A stretch of 64,000 bases of DNA from Anaeroplasmataceae bacterium (lineage in GTDB: Bacteria > Bacillota_I > Bacilli_A > Acholeplasmatales > JAEDCM01): assembly GCA_016294165.1 (NCBI GenBank), contig JAEDCM010000002.1, positions 1 to 64,000 on the forward strand, in the 5' to 3' direction. Under the pieces are notes generated by a model. It did no database searches. It saw only the letters and a list, made by a program, of their open reading frames with translations, and was not told the DNA's origin. Shown here one piece after another: positions 41,001-48,887 of the stretch. The position numbers and the translations under genes were made by a program. Each line of letters starts with the position of its first letter. Within the stretch, counting starts at the first letter, position 1.

Positions 41001-41166
41001 TTTTCTTACCATTGATTGTAATGCTTGCATATTCAGTTTTGCTTAAGCTACCATATGGTGTGCTTTTTGGCTTTGAACATGAGCTAATCACTAATACAAT
41101 CGCTAGGACAAGAATCATAATTAGCGCTGCAGGCAAAATCTTCGTTAGAAAACCTTTTTTTGTCAT
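38032..41166 (-). CDS. Giant lipoprotein with SurA/PrsA-like N-domain repeats
   Basis: A 1044-residue secreted lipoprotein: hydrophobic signal (about 10-28) ending LVISSC, then a mostly helical Lys/Glu/Tyr-rich chain. Two segments read like the N-terminal chaperone domain of SurA/PrsA foldases: ITINGKKKTISQKEVYDRL (about 46-64) and VASVKVDGETTKISVDDFF near 560. No clear parvulin PPIase domain is visible. It may be a surface chaperone or a receptor; I cannot decide. ATG 41166 is chosen since AAGGAG precedes it and overlaps the in-frame GTG (41175). It has its own upstream region with a direct repeat. Confidence 0.8.
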   Translation of the reverse strand: MTKKGFLTKILPAALIMILVLAIVLVISSCSKPKSTPYGSLSKTEYASITINGKKKTISQKEVYDRLRYQGTTTLVEEIEKIAFASEYSAIKTDIDQNGSSSKYYDRLVEMINLAVYQTDEQDEIDEMKSKEKAQLEKTFYNNLKLAGVDVVEAEGIFQATILEQYYLDLAKEQYAKDILLEEVEDVESDYYISNDNIGSSYNSELKNKGDISAIVVKFSTSAEVTAVLKELRIKFVKDKLYRVEPLASQSGLDYEDVYKNFSTNAEGVTPLNKAEVLFEYVRLYNYMYSYRDQINLKDKDGNLIDFDLFLKDKASLTEAEKTKINDIYAYIYSIGNDLLDDSEKQTTYAQFKEEITSQTAKVNYTYEDLENDTTIRSYLYNTLYDNKKDVTPYTYSSTSAANGYFLAFKLKDCLSLSFEAIDTLAKYVTAVSENQSADAIYTLYQDLKEYFYDQIKVYKNADGTYKDEEVKAFFLETASALNVENVYDEAWDKENEDSMWTKVFDSIFTSSYITEKVNEKMEDVKVVIYDPLLEILYSSQNSDYKTTKETSKNYVASVKVDGETTKISVDDFFAIMEKKSGASVVQNFLTKEALKVKYQSQITDDEMEEYEESFEVIMNNFAADGYAAYGLSASIGKSAFMQLYFGATNRKDAIFNMYIMNRLDELYTKDNIEDAYENIYNKFESLAAYNYDQFISLTFQTLTIYVDDDEDGVADKFEDMDAARAAEVKTAAVKLINRIYDEFQYFSSSAKSTALSTIASEYTNATRVSKLTTLPPDYRFTSSAEKASFLWAEFKQLGIFVSAGSSQTVVDPSTVDEILADQLVKFYNDYAKSLIDEDKYNPEFIAKTITGAGDLDTKEVAEVDKLIITEDGIKALYVTEGELPESAEFTEADNPDDDEHHKLYPYDKTEDSPYTDPEEFDIDNTLYNDHDKATANQIEVYVREADEGNTSLTSTVANALGTFFKTPVYDNYLSDAMGYILRDKLLAEFEISTSAEIEAKIEEIIKIQQYNLFTNTNDEYAQKWWETFSYTRYNGTVIDNTLI

Positions 41167-41198
41167 GTTAGTCACTCCTTATTTCTTTTTTATTATTT

Positions 41199-41235
41199 TA
41201 ATAATAACCATAGCTTTTATAATAATAACCATAGC
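41199..41235. repeat. 16-bp direct repeat upstream of the giant lipoprotein gene
   Basis: TAATAATAACCATAGC occurs at 41199-41214 and 41220-41235, a 21-bp period, i.e. two helical turns. On the minus strand each copy reads GCTATGGTTATTATTA and contains an extended -10-like TGGTTATTAT. It may be a tandem operator or duplicated promoter element. Confidence 0.6.
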
Positions 41236-41381
41236 ATTAATTATGATACCATTAAATCAAAATAATTGCAACATATATTTTAATAAATATACATTACAAA
41301 AGATTATTTTAGGCGCATATAATCCACCTAATTGATCCTTTAACGTATTATATATTGAGCATTAGAAGGAGGGGATTACGT

Positions 41382-41474
41382 ATGGCACAAGGTGGAAATA
41401 ATGAATATGGTTATGCTTTAGTTTTAGTATTATTTATTCTTTTAGTCATTATCGGCTCTTGCTGGTTTTTCTAA
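41382..41474 (+). CDS. YjcZ-like tiny sporulation membrane protein
   Basis: A 30-residue protein: MAQGGNNEYGYALVLVLFIL continuing to LVIIGSCWFF. A short Gly/Asn/Tyr-rich head followed by one hydrophobic helix starting YALVLVLFILL is the pattern of the YjcZ family of tiny spore proteins in Bacillus. AAGGAGGGG precedes the ATG by 7-8 nt and a terminator follows 9 nt after the stop, so it is an independent small gene. It supports a sporulating lifestyle. The alternative is an unrelated single-helix peptide. Confidence 0.7.
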   Translation: MAQGGNNEYGYALVLVLFILLVIIGSCWFF

Positions 41475-41482
41475 TTAGCAAT

Positions 41483-41510
41483 AAAGGTGGGATTGTCCCC
41501 ACTTTTTATT
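41483..41510 (+). terminator. Terminator after the YjcZ-like gene
   Basis: A 9-bp stem with one wobble (41483-41491 with 41498-41506), 6-nt loop and T run. Confidence 0.75.
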
Positions 41511-41537
41511 TATGCTAAAATATAATCGGTGATATGA

Positions 41538-42326
41538 ATGAGAATTATTGTTTTAGCAAGCGGCTCAAAGGGTAATGCAACATATATTGAAAGTGGCAAA
41601 ACTAAGATATTGATAGATGCTGGTATTTCCTTTAAACAACTAAAAAATAGGCTTTTAAGTAATGGGATTGAGTTATCAAATCTTGATGGTGTATTGATCA
41701 CCCATGAGCATACTGATCATACGTCTGGTTTAGGTGTTTTGCTTGGCAATATTAATACTAATGTTTATATCAATGAGCGTTGTCATTTAGGATGTTCATC
41801 AAGTGTATTTGATATGCTAAGAAATAAAAATATTGTTTATTTTAACGAGCGAGAAGAATTTGAAATAGGTAATTTACATATCCTACCAATAAAGCTTTAT
41901 CATGATTCAAGTGATTGTTTTGGATTTGTTATAACGGAGGATGAAAAAAAATTGGTTTATATTACTGATACAGGATATATTCATCATAAAGATTTGGCTT
42001 TAATTAGTAATGCCCAAATGTATGTGATGGAATCTAATCATGATCCGGAAATGCTGATGAATTCTAATCGAACATTGGAATTGAAACAAAGAGTCCTTGG
42101 AGATAAAGGCCATTTATCAAATCAAGATTGTGCATCGATGTTGTGCTATAGCATTGGTCCTAAAACCAAAACAATTGTGTTAGCTCATATTTCTGAGGAA
42201 TGCAATTGTATTGAAAAGATAAAAGAAACGATAAAGGAAGTTTTTACTGATTTTATGGTCAATATTGATGACTATGATATTAATTATGCAATGCAACATG
42301 AGCCTAGTAAAATATTTGAGGTGTAG
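41538..42326 (+). CDS. walJ: MBL-fold metallohydrolase (WalJ/YycJ family)
   Basis: A 262-residue metallo-beta-lactamase-fold protein with the metal motif THEHTDH near 55-61, further ligands at YHDSSDC, ITDTGY and the C-terminal AHISEECN. In Bacillus YycJ/WalJ belongs to the walRK operon and helps coordinate the cell cycle; it is a 5'-3' nuclease-like protein. Here it is next to rlmH, also near walJ in Bacillus, but without walRK. TATAAT at 41521-41526 lies only 12 nt before the ATG. Confidence 0.88.
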   Translation: MRIIVLASGSKGNATYIESGKTKILIDAGISFKQLKNRLLSNGIELSNLDGVLITHEHTDHTSGLGVLLGNINTNVYINERCHLGCSSSVFDMLRNKNIVYFNEREEFEIGNLHILPIKLYHDSSDCFGFVITEDEKKLVYITDTGYIHHKDLALISNAQMYVMESNHDPEMLMNSNRTLELKQRVLGDKGHLSNQDCASMLCYSIGPKTKTIVLAHISEECNCIEKIKETIKEVFTDFMVNIDDYDINYAMQHEPSKIFEV

Positions 42327-42329
42327 AAA

Positions 42330-42794
42330 ATGAAAATAAATATTATTTCGGTTGGTAAAATAAAAGAAAAATGGCTTATTGAAGGCATTGAGATGTATAA
42401 GAAGCGCATTAGTCATTATTCAAATATTGAGTTAATAATTGTTAATGATGAGTCTAATGATATTGATGAGAAGCGTGTAAAAAAATTAGAGGGTGAAAGA
42501 ATTCTTGCGAAACTTCCTCCAAATTCATATAATGTAGTTTTAGATTTAAAGGGTGAAATGCTTTCAAGTGAAGGATTGGCTCAAAAAATTATCGATATTA
42601 CAAATTATTCATCTTCAACCATCAATTTTATAATTGGAGGGTCTTTAGGATTGGATTCTGAAGTAATAAAAAAAGCTGATTACAAAATATCATTTTCAAA
42701 AATGACATTTCCACATCAGCTAATGAAGCTTATTTTATTAGAACAAATTTATCGAGCTTTTAAGATTAACAATAACGAATCATATCATAAATAA
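42330..42794 (+). CDS. rlmH: 23S rRNA pseudouridine-1915 N3-methyltransferase
   Basis: A 154-residue SPOUT methyltransferase. Seen: VGKIKEKWL at the N-terminus, FIIGGSLGLDSEVIKKAD (SAM-binding knot, about 100-117), and the C-terminal FPHQLMKLILLEQIYRAFKI with NNESYHK, invariant in RlmH. It methylates helix 69 of 23S rRNA. Follows walJ by 3 nt. Confidence 0.96.
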   Translation: MKINIISVGKIKEKWLIEGIEMYKKRISHYSNIELIIVNDESNDIDEKRVKKLEGERILAKLPPNSYNVVLDLKGEMLSSEGLAQKIIDITNYSSSTINFIIGGSLGLDSEVIKKADYKISFSKMTFPHQLMKLILLEQIYRAFKINNNESYHK

Positions 42795-43778
42795 TTAATA
42801 ACGGTCTAATATTAGACTGTTTTTTTTATCAAATAGTTTTAGGATTAATTCACTAACATCAATACTTTCATCGTAATAACAATCGATATTGTTTTTTGGA
42901 CATATTGGGTCAATTATATTGGCTTTAATTGGACATAATTTTAGGAATTCTTTAGCATTTACAACTCTTCCCATAATATATGGAATTCCTTTTTCCTTAT
43001 TATAATATTCTGGATGGAAATATTCATCTATTCCATTAGAACTAATTGTATACCCTAAACCATCTTTGCTTTTAGAAAGCTTTAGATTATCAATTTTAAT
43101 TATATTATCTAATTTTTTAAAGTCTTTTTTTAAATATATTTCACCAATATTTTTATTATAGATTTCTTTAATATCATTAATATTTGCATCAATCATTTCC
43201 ATGTCAAACATTTTATTATAAATTATAGTGTTGAATCCAAGCTTTTCGTAAAATGAAAAGATATCAGGGCTTAATAGGCAAAATGGATCATTAGATTCAT
43301 ATAAATATCTTTTGAAAATGGCTTTAAATAACCCTTTTTTACGATATTTATAGTTCGTAGAAGCAGCTACAATATATGGAATTTTTATTTCTTTTTTTAA
43401 AAATAATGTTTTATATTGTAGATAAAATGCGCTAACAATTTTACGATCTTTTCTCATATAATAAACGTTGTTAATGCTAAAATCATCAAAAAAATAATTG
43501 ATATAATCTGGGCTATCATCAAAATTGGACTTATAAAGATTTATTAACTCCTCTTTAATCGAATTATCATAGATAGTATAAAATTCGTCATTTATTTCAA
43601 TTGTCATGTTTTTTAATCTTTCAGTATTTAAAATGGATAATAGATTATTTTGGGAAATATTTTTAATGATTACAGGTATATCATTTTTATCACAATAGTA
43701 AAAGATATATTTTAATTCATCATTAAAATTATTATTATCAATATAAAATGTTAAATCATTTTCCATATTCTGAATCAT
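42795..43778 (-). CDS. GNAT-type acetyltransferase, Eis-like
   Basis: A 327-residue protein with a GNAT region near 115-205: MRKDRKIVSAFYLQY, then VAASTNYKYRKKGLFKAIF (beta-4 and acetyl-CoA loop R/K-K-x-G-L/K) and FYEKLGFNTI. The remainder resembles the C-terminal part of Eis-type enzymes only in length. Substrate unknown. ATG 43778 has GGTG 6 nt upstream; the in-frame GTG at 43787 is part of that site. Its stop directly abuts the rlmH stop. Confidence 0.72.
   Translation of the reverse strand: MIQNMENDLTFYIDNNNFNDELKYIFYYCDKNDIPVIIKNISQNNLLSILNTERLKNMTIEINDEFYTIYDNSIKEELINLYKSNFDDSPDYINYFFDDFSINNVYYMRKDRKIVSAFYLQYKTLFLKKEIKIPYIVAASTNYKYRKKGLFKAIFKRYLYESNDPFCLLSPDIFSFYEKLGFNTIIYNKMFDMEMIDANINDIKEIYNKNIGEIYLKKDFKKLDNIIKIDNLKLSKSKDGLGYTISSNGIDEYFHPEYYNKEKGIPYIMGRVVNAKEFLKLCPIKANIIDPICPKNNIDCYYDESIDVSELILKLFDKKNSLILDRY
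42801..42828. terminator. Terminator between rlmH and the convergent GNAT gene
   Basis: A near-perfect palindrome (ACGGTCTAAT with ATTAGACTGT) followed by T8 on the plus strand. It lies in the 3' end of the minus-strand GNAT coding sequence. Confidence 0.8.
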
Positions 43779-44162
43779 TATAATCACCTTTCGAATTCTT
43801 TATTATAAACTAATTGCTTTAAATGATATACAACTAAGTATAATAATACGCCTATAATGGAATGAATTGATGGTAAGCAATTTAAAGATATTCTATTAAA
43901 TATATAGTAAAAGCTGAGGATAAATATAATATGTTAGATAGAGGATTGCAAAATATAGAATAAATGTATTTTTTTTGCAAAAAGCTTTAATATTATCCTA
44001 TGTATTTGAGATTTGAAATATCCCCTTTATTCATTATAATCATCTAAAAGTAATTATATAATGATAAATAAGAATTGTAAATTACAAAAAAAGACATTTC
44101 TTTTGAAGCATTATTGTTAAATATAATTTTATTTATGTTAAAATAAGGGAGGTGATTGATTT
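43779..44162. other. Intergenic region of about 380 bp, no gene seen
   Basis: Very AT-rich, divergent region. Only a 10-codon ORF (ATG near 43931, no ribosome site) is present. Near its ends are possible promoters: minus-strand TATAAT (43802-43807), and plus-strand TGT-TAAAAT (44136-44144) before the DUF2156 gene. I see no RNA structure or recognisable gene remnant. Confidence 0.6.
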
Positions 44163-45008
44163 ATGGAATTTAAACCTGTTGAATTAAATTCGAAAAAAGA
44201 AATAGAAGAATATTTAAAGTATTTAAATAATTATATGTGCGATTATAATTTTTTATGTTTATATATGTGGCGTAATTATTATCATTACCAATATGCGATT
44301 TATGATGATTATTTATTTATAAAGGTGTTCTACAAGGGTAAAACTTACTATCAAGTTCCAATTGGTCCTGATGTAATAGAAGGTGTTAGAATCTTATTAA
44401 ATGAGTTTAAGAACGTTGAGCTTATTTGTGTTGGAGAAGAGGATTTAGAACTACTTGATAAGAAATACATTATTGAATATACAACTAAAGAAAAATGGTA
44501 TGATTATTTATATGATCATGATGGCTTAGCGCTATTAAATGGGAAAAAATATAAACAAAAGAGAAATCATGTAAATGGCTTTAAATCAATGTATTCTTAT
44601 GATATTTTTGATATCCACAATATTGATAGAGAAAGATTAAAGCAGTTTGTAATCAATATTTCAACAGATGAAAATGAAACTGCTGTTTATGATAAAATTG
44701 CAACTTTAGATGTAATAGATAATATTGATTCTTTAGGGACAGTAGGCCGTGTTTTGGTGGTTAATAATCATATCATTGCATTTTCTATTGGAATAATTTA
44801 TAATAATACATTATATGTAAGTATTGAAAAAGCGGATAAAAATTATCATGGGGCCTATGAAATGATTAATAATATTATGGCTATAAGCAATGATGTTAAA
44901 TATATCAATCGCGAGGATGATTTAGGCGATGAGGGATTAAGGAGATCGAAAAAATCATATAATCCAATTGAAATAATTAAGAAATACAAAGTTAAAATTG
45001 AGGTGTAG
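44163..45008 (+). CDS. DUF2156 family protein (phosphatidylglycerol lysyltransferase C-domain-like)
   Basis: A 281-residue protein of the DUF2156 type, a double GNAT-like fold related to the C-terminal domain of MprF. Features: NNYMCDYNFLCLYMWRNYY near 26-44, KKYKQKRNHVNGF near 135-147, and YINREDDLGDEGLRRSKKSY near 247-266. No membrane domain is present, so it is not a full MprF. Substrate unknown. GGAGGTG precedes the ATG; rimO follows after 3 nt. Confidence 0.82.
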   Translation: MEFKPVELNSKKEIEEYLKYLNNYMCDYNFLCLYMWRNYYHYQYAIYDDYLFIKVFYKGKTYYQVPIGPDVIEGVRILLNEFKNVELICVGEEDLELLDKKYIIEYTTKEKWYDYLYDHDGLALLNGKKYKQKRNHVNGFKSMYSYDIFDIHNIDRERLKQFVINISTDENETAVYDKIATLDVIDNIDSLGTVGRVLVVNNHIIAFSIGIIYNNTLYVSIEKADKNYHGAYEMINNIMAISNDVKYINREDDLGDEGLRRSKKSYNPIEIIKKYKVKIEV

Positions 45009-45011
45009 ATT

Positions 45012-46292
45012 ATGAAAATAGCTCTTGTATCCTTAGGATGTGTTAAAAATCTAGTTGATTCAGAAATGGTTTTGGGATTATTAAAAAAATCCAAAGGAAA
45101 AATTATTAATGATGTAGAAAAAGCGGATGTAATAATTGTTAATACATGTGGATTTATTGAGAGTGCTAAGCAAGAATCAATTAATACTATTCTAGAAATG
45201 ACGGATTATAATAAAAAACTAATCGTTATGGGATGCTTAGTTGAGCGCTATTATGATGGTTTAGTTAAGGAAATTCCGGAGGTTGATTTATTTATTCGCA
45301 TAAAGGATTATCCGAAAATTGATGAAATCTTAGATAATTTCTTAGGGTTAGATGTTAAAACTAAGTTAAATATGCATGATCGTTTATTGTCAACTCCAAA
45401 ACATTTAGCCTATTTAAGGATTAGTGATGGGTGCAATAACAAGTGCCACTATTGTGCTATTCCACTTATTAGAGGAGAATATGTTAGCCGACCTTTTGAG
45501 GATATCATTTTAGAGGCTAAAGAATTAGCAAAAAAGGGTGTAAAGGAATTAGTATTGATTAGCCAAGATACGACTCGTTATGGAACGGATTTAGCTAATG
45601 GAGAAAGTATTGTATCATTGCTTAAGGAACTGGATAAAATTGAAGGATTTGAATTCATTAGATTCTTATATTTATATCCAAATGATGTGACTGATGAATT
45701 AATTGAATGTGTTAAAAATAGTAAAAATATTACTCCATATTTTGATGTTCCAATTCAACATGCATCAGATAAAATGCTTGCGAATATGAATCGTAGAGGA
45801 ACAAATGAAGATATGAAATTCTTGTTTAAAAAAATTAGAGAATCTATTCCTCATGCGGTTTTACGCACAACCTTAATCATTGGTTATCCAACCGAAGATG
45901 ATAATGATCATGAGATTTTAAAGGATTTTATCAAGGAGGTTCGATTTGATAAATTAGGAGCTTTTACATATTCTCGTGAAGAGGACACTGTAAGCTATGA
46001 TATGCCACAGGTAGATAGTGAAATTGCTCAAAAAAGATATGAAGAGATTTTAAATATTCAAGAAGAATTATCTTTAGAAAAAGGACAAGAAAGAATTGGA
46101 CAAATTCATAAAGTTATCATTGAGGATTTTGAAGGATACTATTATTTAGGAAGAAGCTATGCTTTTGCGCCTGATGATATAGATGGTTATATTTTTGTAG
46201 AAAGTGATGAGGAACTTTCTGTTGGGGATATAGTTCATTGTGAAATTTTTGATGCCGATAGTTACAATCTATTTGGAAGAAAAATTTCTTAG
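45012..46292 (+). CDS. rimO: Ribosomal protein uS12 methylthiotransferase
   Basis: A 426-residue radical-SAM methylthiotransferase. N-terminal UPF0004 domain with Cys residues in LGCVKNLVDSE, NTCGFI and MGCLVE bind one 4Fe-4S cluster; the radical SAM motif CNNKCHYCAIP near 139-149 binds the other; a C-terminal TRAM domain (about 355-426) binds substrate. It thiomethylates Asp of S12. RimO rather than MiaB because of the LGCxKNxVDSE start. GAGGTG precedes the ATG. Confidence 0.94.
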   Translation: MKIALVSLGCVKNLVDSEMVLGLLKKSKGKIINDVEKADVIIVNTCGFIESAKQESINTILEMTDYNKKLIVMGCLVERYYDGLVKEIPEVDLFIRIKDYPKIDEILDNFLGLDVKTKLNMHDRLLSTPKHLAYLRISDGCNNKCHYCAIPLIRGEYVSRPFEDIILEAKELAKKGVKELVLISQDTTRYGTDLANGESIVSLLKELDKIEGFEFIRFLYLYPNDVTDELIECVKNSKNITPYFDVPIQHASDKMLANMNRRGTNEDMKFLFKKIRESIPHAVLRTTLIIGYPTEDDNDHEILKDFIKEVRFDKLGAFTYSREEDTVSYDMPQVDSEIAQKRYEEILNIQEELSLEKGQERIGQIHKVIIEDFEGYYYLGRSYAFAPDDIDGYIFVESDEELSVGDIVHCEIFDADSYNLFGRKIS

Positions 46293-46295
46293 GAC

Positions 46296-46324
46296 TTGCA
46301 TATCATTAACTATAATGATATAAT
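46296..46324 (+). promoter_or_regulatory. Promoter of the methionine T-box operon
   Basis: TTGCAT (46296-46301), 17 bp, TATAAT (46319-46324) with extended TGA; transcription would start near 46331. Confidence 0.75.
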
Positions 46325-46330
46325 TTTTTT

Positions 46331-46557
46331 GATATTTAAAGATTTTGAATAGAAGAGTAAATATGATGGTTATTTATAGAGAATTAGCGATGGTGGAAGG
46401 CTAATATTAAGCTCATATTGAAGATGGTCTAGGAATTGCTGTGTTGATATGTAAGCACGGACGGGAATGCCCGTTATAGCTTTTGAGGCTGTTATTTACA
46501 GCGAATAAAGGTGGTACCACGAGATAACTCGTCCTTTAACTAGGATGAGTTTTTTTA
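46331..46557 (+). promoter_or_regulatory. T-box leader, methionine-type
   Basis: A T-box riboswitch that senses uncharged tRNA. The conserved T-box AAGGTGGTACCACG is at 46508-46521 with the TGGT bulge that would pair with ACCA of the tRNA. A GC hairpin ACGGG/CCCGT precedes it. The terminator is a 10-bp stem (46526-46535 with 46542-46551) followed by T7. In Stem I, GAAGATGGTC places an ATG (46424-46426) as probable specifier, i.e. methionine, in agreement with the downstream metY and metA. Confidence 0.9.
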
Positions 46558-46574
46558 TTAGGAGGAATGTAATT

Positions 46575-47843
46575 ATGAGAAATAAGGAAACAATTTGTGT
46601 ACAAGGTGCATATGAGCCAAAGGTTGGAGAGCCACGCGTTGCGCCAATTGTACAATCTACGACATTTTATTATGAAACATTGGATCAAATGGCTGATTTA
46701 TTTGACTTAAAGGCTGATGGTTTTTTTTATACAAGATTAGCAAATCCGACTGTGGATTATTTAGAGAAGAAGGTAGCTTTATTAGAGGATGGTAGTGGAG
46801 CAATGGCATGTTCATCAGGAATGGCTGCTACAACTTTAGCAATTTTAAATGTTTGCAATGCTGGAGATAATATTGTTTGCAGTAATGCTATTTATGGTGG
46901 AAGCTACAATTTATTTTCAGTAACCTTAAAGAAATACGGAATTGAAACAAAGTTTATTAATCCAGATGCTCCAGCTTGTGAAATTGAGGCGTTAATTGAT
47001 GATAACACAAAGGTTATTTTTGGAGAAACAGTTGCTAATCCAAATATTATTGTTTTAGACTTTGAAAAGTTCAGCAACATTGCTAAAAAATATGGAATTT
47101 TATTTTTTGTTGATAATACATTAAGCTCACCAGTTTTATGCCAACCTAAAAAATATGGGGCAAATATTATTCTTCATTCATCAAGTAAATATCTTGATGG
47201 TCATGCAGTTGCTCTTGGTGGAGTTGTTGTTGATTGTGGAAACTTTGAATTTAAGGGTAATAAGCGTTATCCGGAATTCAATACACCTGATGAAAGCTAT
47301 CATGGATTAGTATATGCTGATTTAGGGTCAACAGCTTTTATCACTAAAGCACGTGCACAAATGATGAGAGACATGGGGGCAATGATGGCTCCACAAAATG
47401 CCTTCTTGACTAATTTAGGGATGGAAACATTACATTTAAGAATGAAAAAGCATGCGGAAAACGCTGCAGTTATTGCCCGTTTCCTTAAGGATAATCCTTT
47501 AGTTGAATGGGTTAAGCATCCATCATTAAAAGAAGATCCATATTATGAATTAGGCCAAAAATATCTTCCAAATGGTTCAACAGGAATGATGTCATTTGGT
47601 TTAAAGGGTGGTTTGGATGTTACTAAGAAATTTATTTCAAATTTAAAATTAATTGCCAACGTAACTCATGTTGCTGATGTTAGAACAAGCTTGTTAAATC
47701 CTGCTTCGACTACTCATCGTCAGCTACCAGAAAGTGCTTTAATTGAAGCAGGGATTACTCCTAATTTAATTAGACTTTCCGTTGGTATTGAATCAGCAGA
47801 TGATATCATTGCTGATATAAAAAATGCTTTAAGCAATTTATAA
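46575..47843 (+). CDS. metY: O-acetylhomoserine sulfhydrylase (MetY type)
   Basis: A 422-residue PLP enzyme of the Cys/Met metabolism family, forming homocysteine from O-acetylhomoserine and sulfide. Seen: YTRLANPTVDYLEKK, ACSSGMAATT, and the PLP lysine in HSSSKYLDGHAVALGG (about 196-211). Length (about 420) fits MetY better than cystathionine gamma-synthase (about 380). ATG 46575 follows AGGAGG; an upstream in-frame start at 46545 lies in the T-box terminator. A methionine gamma-lyase role cannot be excluded. Confidence 0.88.
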   Translation: MRNKETICVQGAYEPKVGEPRVAPIVQSTTFYYETLDQMADLFDLKADGFFYTRLANPTVDYLEKKVALLEDGSGAMACSSGMAATTLAILNVCNAGDNIVCSNAIYGGSYNLFSVTLKKYGIETKFINPDAPACEIEALIDDNTKVIFGETVANPNIIVLDFEKFSNIAKKYGILFFVDNTLSSPVLCQPKKYGANIILHSSSKYLDGHAVALGGVVVDCGNFEFKGNKRYPEFNTPDESYHGLVYADLGSTAFITKARAQMMRDMGAMMAPQNAFLTNLGMETLHLRMKKHAENAAVIARFLKDNPLVEWVKHPSLKEDPYYELGQKYLPNGSTGMMSFGLKGGLDVTKKFISNLKLIANVTHVADVRTSLLNPASTTHRQLPESALIEAGITPNLIRLSVGIESADDIIADIKNALSNL

Positions 47844-47855
47844 GGAGGGATTGAT

Positions 47856-48761
47856 ATGCCAATAGTTATTCCTAAGGATATACCGGCATATGATATATTA
47901 GATGGAGAAAACATTTTTGTCATGTCTAATTTAAGAGCGCAAACTCAAGATATTAGACCAATTGAAATTGCTATCGTCAATCTGATGCCAACTAAAATTG
48001 AAACTGAAACACAATTATTAAGATTATTAGCAAATAGTCCGTTACAGGTTAATCCTACTCTTGTAAAAACGGAAACATATTTAAGTAAAAATACAAGCGA
48101 GAATCATTTGAACCGCTTTTATACAACATTTGATAAAATCAAGGATAAAAAGTTTGATGGTATGATTATTACTGGTGCTCCAGTTGAAACTATGAAATTT
48201 GAGGATGTTTCATATTGGGATGAATTAACAAAGATTATGGATTATGCTGAGACAAATGTTACATCCACAATCTTTATTTGTTGGGCAGCTCAAGCCGCAA
48301 TGTATCATTATTATGGTATTGATAAAGAATTGTTAGATGATAAATTATTTGGTGTTTTTGAACATAAAAAGCTAATCAAATTTGAAAAGCTTTTAAATGG
48401 AGTAGATGATGTATTCTATATTCCTCATTCAAGACATACAAAAATTAGCGATGAGAAAATTTTAAAGAATCCGTTACTTGTACCATTATGTGGTAGTAAG
48501 GATGCTGGAATTTCTGTTATTAAAACGCATGATAATAAAAAATTCTTCTTTACTGGGCATATGGAATATGATAAGTTCACATTAAAGACAGAATATGAAA
48601 GAGATTTGGAGAAAAAACTAAAAATCAACAAACCAGTTAATTATTTTACTGATGATAAATGTGATGATGTCAATGTTCTATGGCGTAGCACCGCTAATAT
48701 TATTTTTACTAATTGGCTTAATTATTATGTTTATCAGGTTACACCTTATGATAATAAATAG
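47856..48761 (+). CDS. metA: Homoserine O-acetyltransferase (MetA family)
   Basis: A 301-residue MetA-family acyltransferase with catalytic Cys142 (FICWAAQA) and GAPVE with Glu111. In the characterised Bacillus cereus enzyme Glu111 selects acetyl-CoA, whereas Gly at this site gives succinyl-CoA in Escherichia coli; hence O-acetylhomoserine is the expected product, matching MetY next door. Ribosome site AAGGAGG. No clear terminator follows. Confidence 0.94.
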   Translation: MPIVIPKDIPAYDILDGENIFVMSNLRAQTQDIRPIEIAIVNLMPTKIETETQLLRLLANSPLQVNPTLVKTETYLSKNTSENHLNRFYTTFDKIKDKKFDGMIITGAPVETMKFEDVSYWDELTKIMDYAETNVTSTIFICWAAQAAMYHYYGIDKELLDDKLFGVFEHKKLIKFEKLLNGVDDVFYIPHSRHTKISDEKILKNPLLVPLCGSKDAGISVIKTHDNKKFFFTGHMEYDKFTLKTEYERDLEKKLKINKPVNYFTDDKCDDVNVLWRSTANIIFTNWLNYYVYQVTPYDNK

Positions 48762-48788
48762 TTTGTCGTGAAAAATTTAACAAATTAC

Positions 48789-48817
48789 TTGCATAAAGTA
48801 TTTTCTAGTGGTAAAAT
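48789..48817 (+). promoter_or_regulatory. Promoter of the aro leader and operon
   Basis: TTGCAT (48789-48794), 17 bp, TAAAAT (48812-48817) with extended TGG. Start of transcription would be near 48823, before the leader peptide. Confidence 0.7.
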
Positions 48818-48845
48818 GACAATGTAAACTTTAGGAGTGGTATAA

Positions 48846-48887
48846 ATGAAACACGTTCACAATTACTATTATTACTTTAGTTGCTAG
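48846..48887 (+). CDS. Tyr/Phe leader peptide of the aro operon
   Basis: A 13-codon ORF encoding MKHVHNYYYYFSC, preceded by AGGAGTGG and 5 nt spacing. Four consecutive Tyr codons (48864-48875) and a Phe codon are followed by Ser, Cys and TAG. Such runs of the pathway's end-product codons are the mark of ribosome-mediated attenuation. It sits 133 nt before aroF, the first gene of a tyrosine/phenylalanine pathway operon, and its stop overlaps the first arm of the attenuator hairpin set. Confidence 0.88.
   Translation: MKHVHNYYYYFSC

Noticed and set aside
43931..43963. Short ORF (MLDRGLQNIE) in the 380-bp gap
   Set aside because: No ribosome site, no similarity to any known peptide, and very AT-rich surroundings make it likely to be chance.
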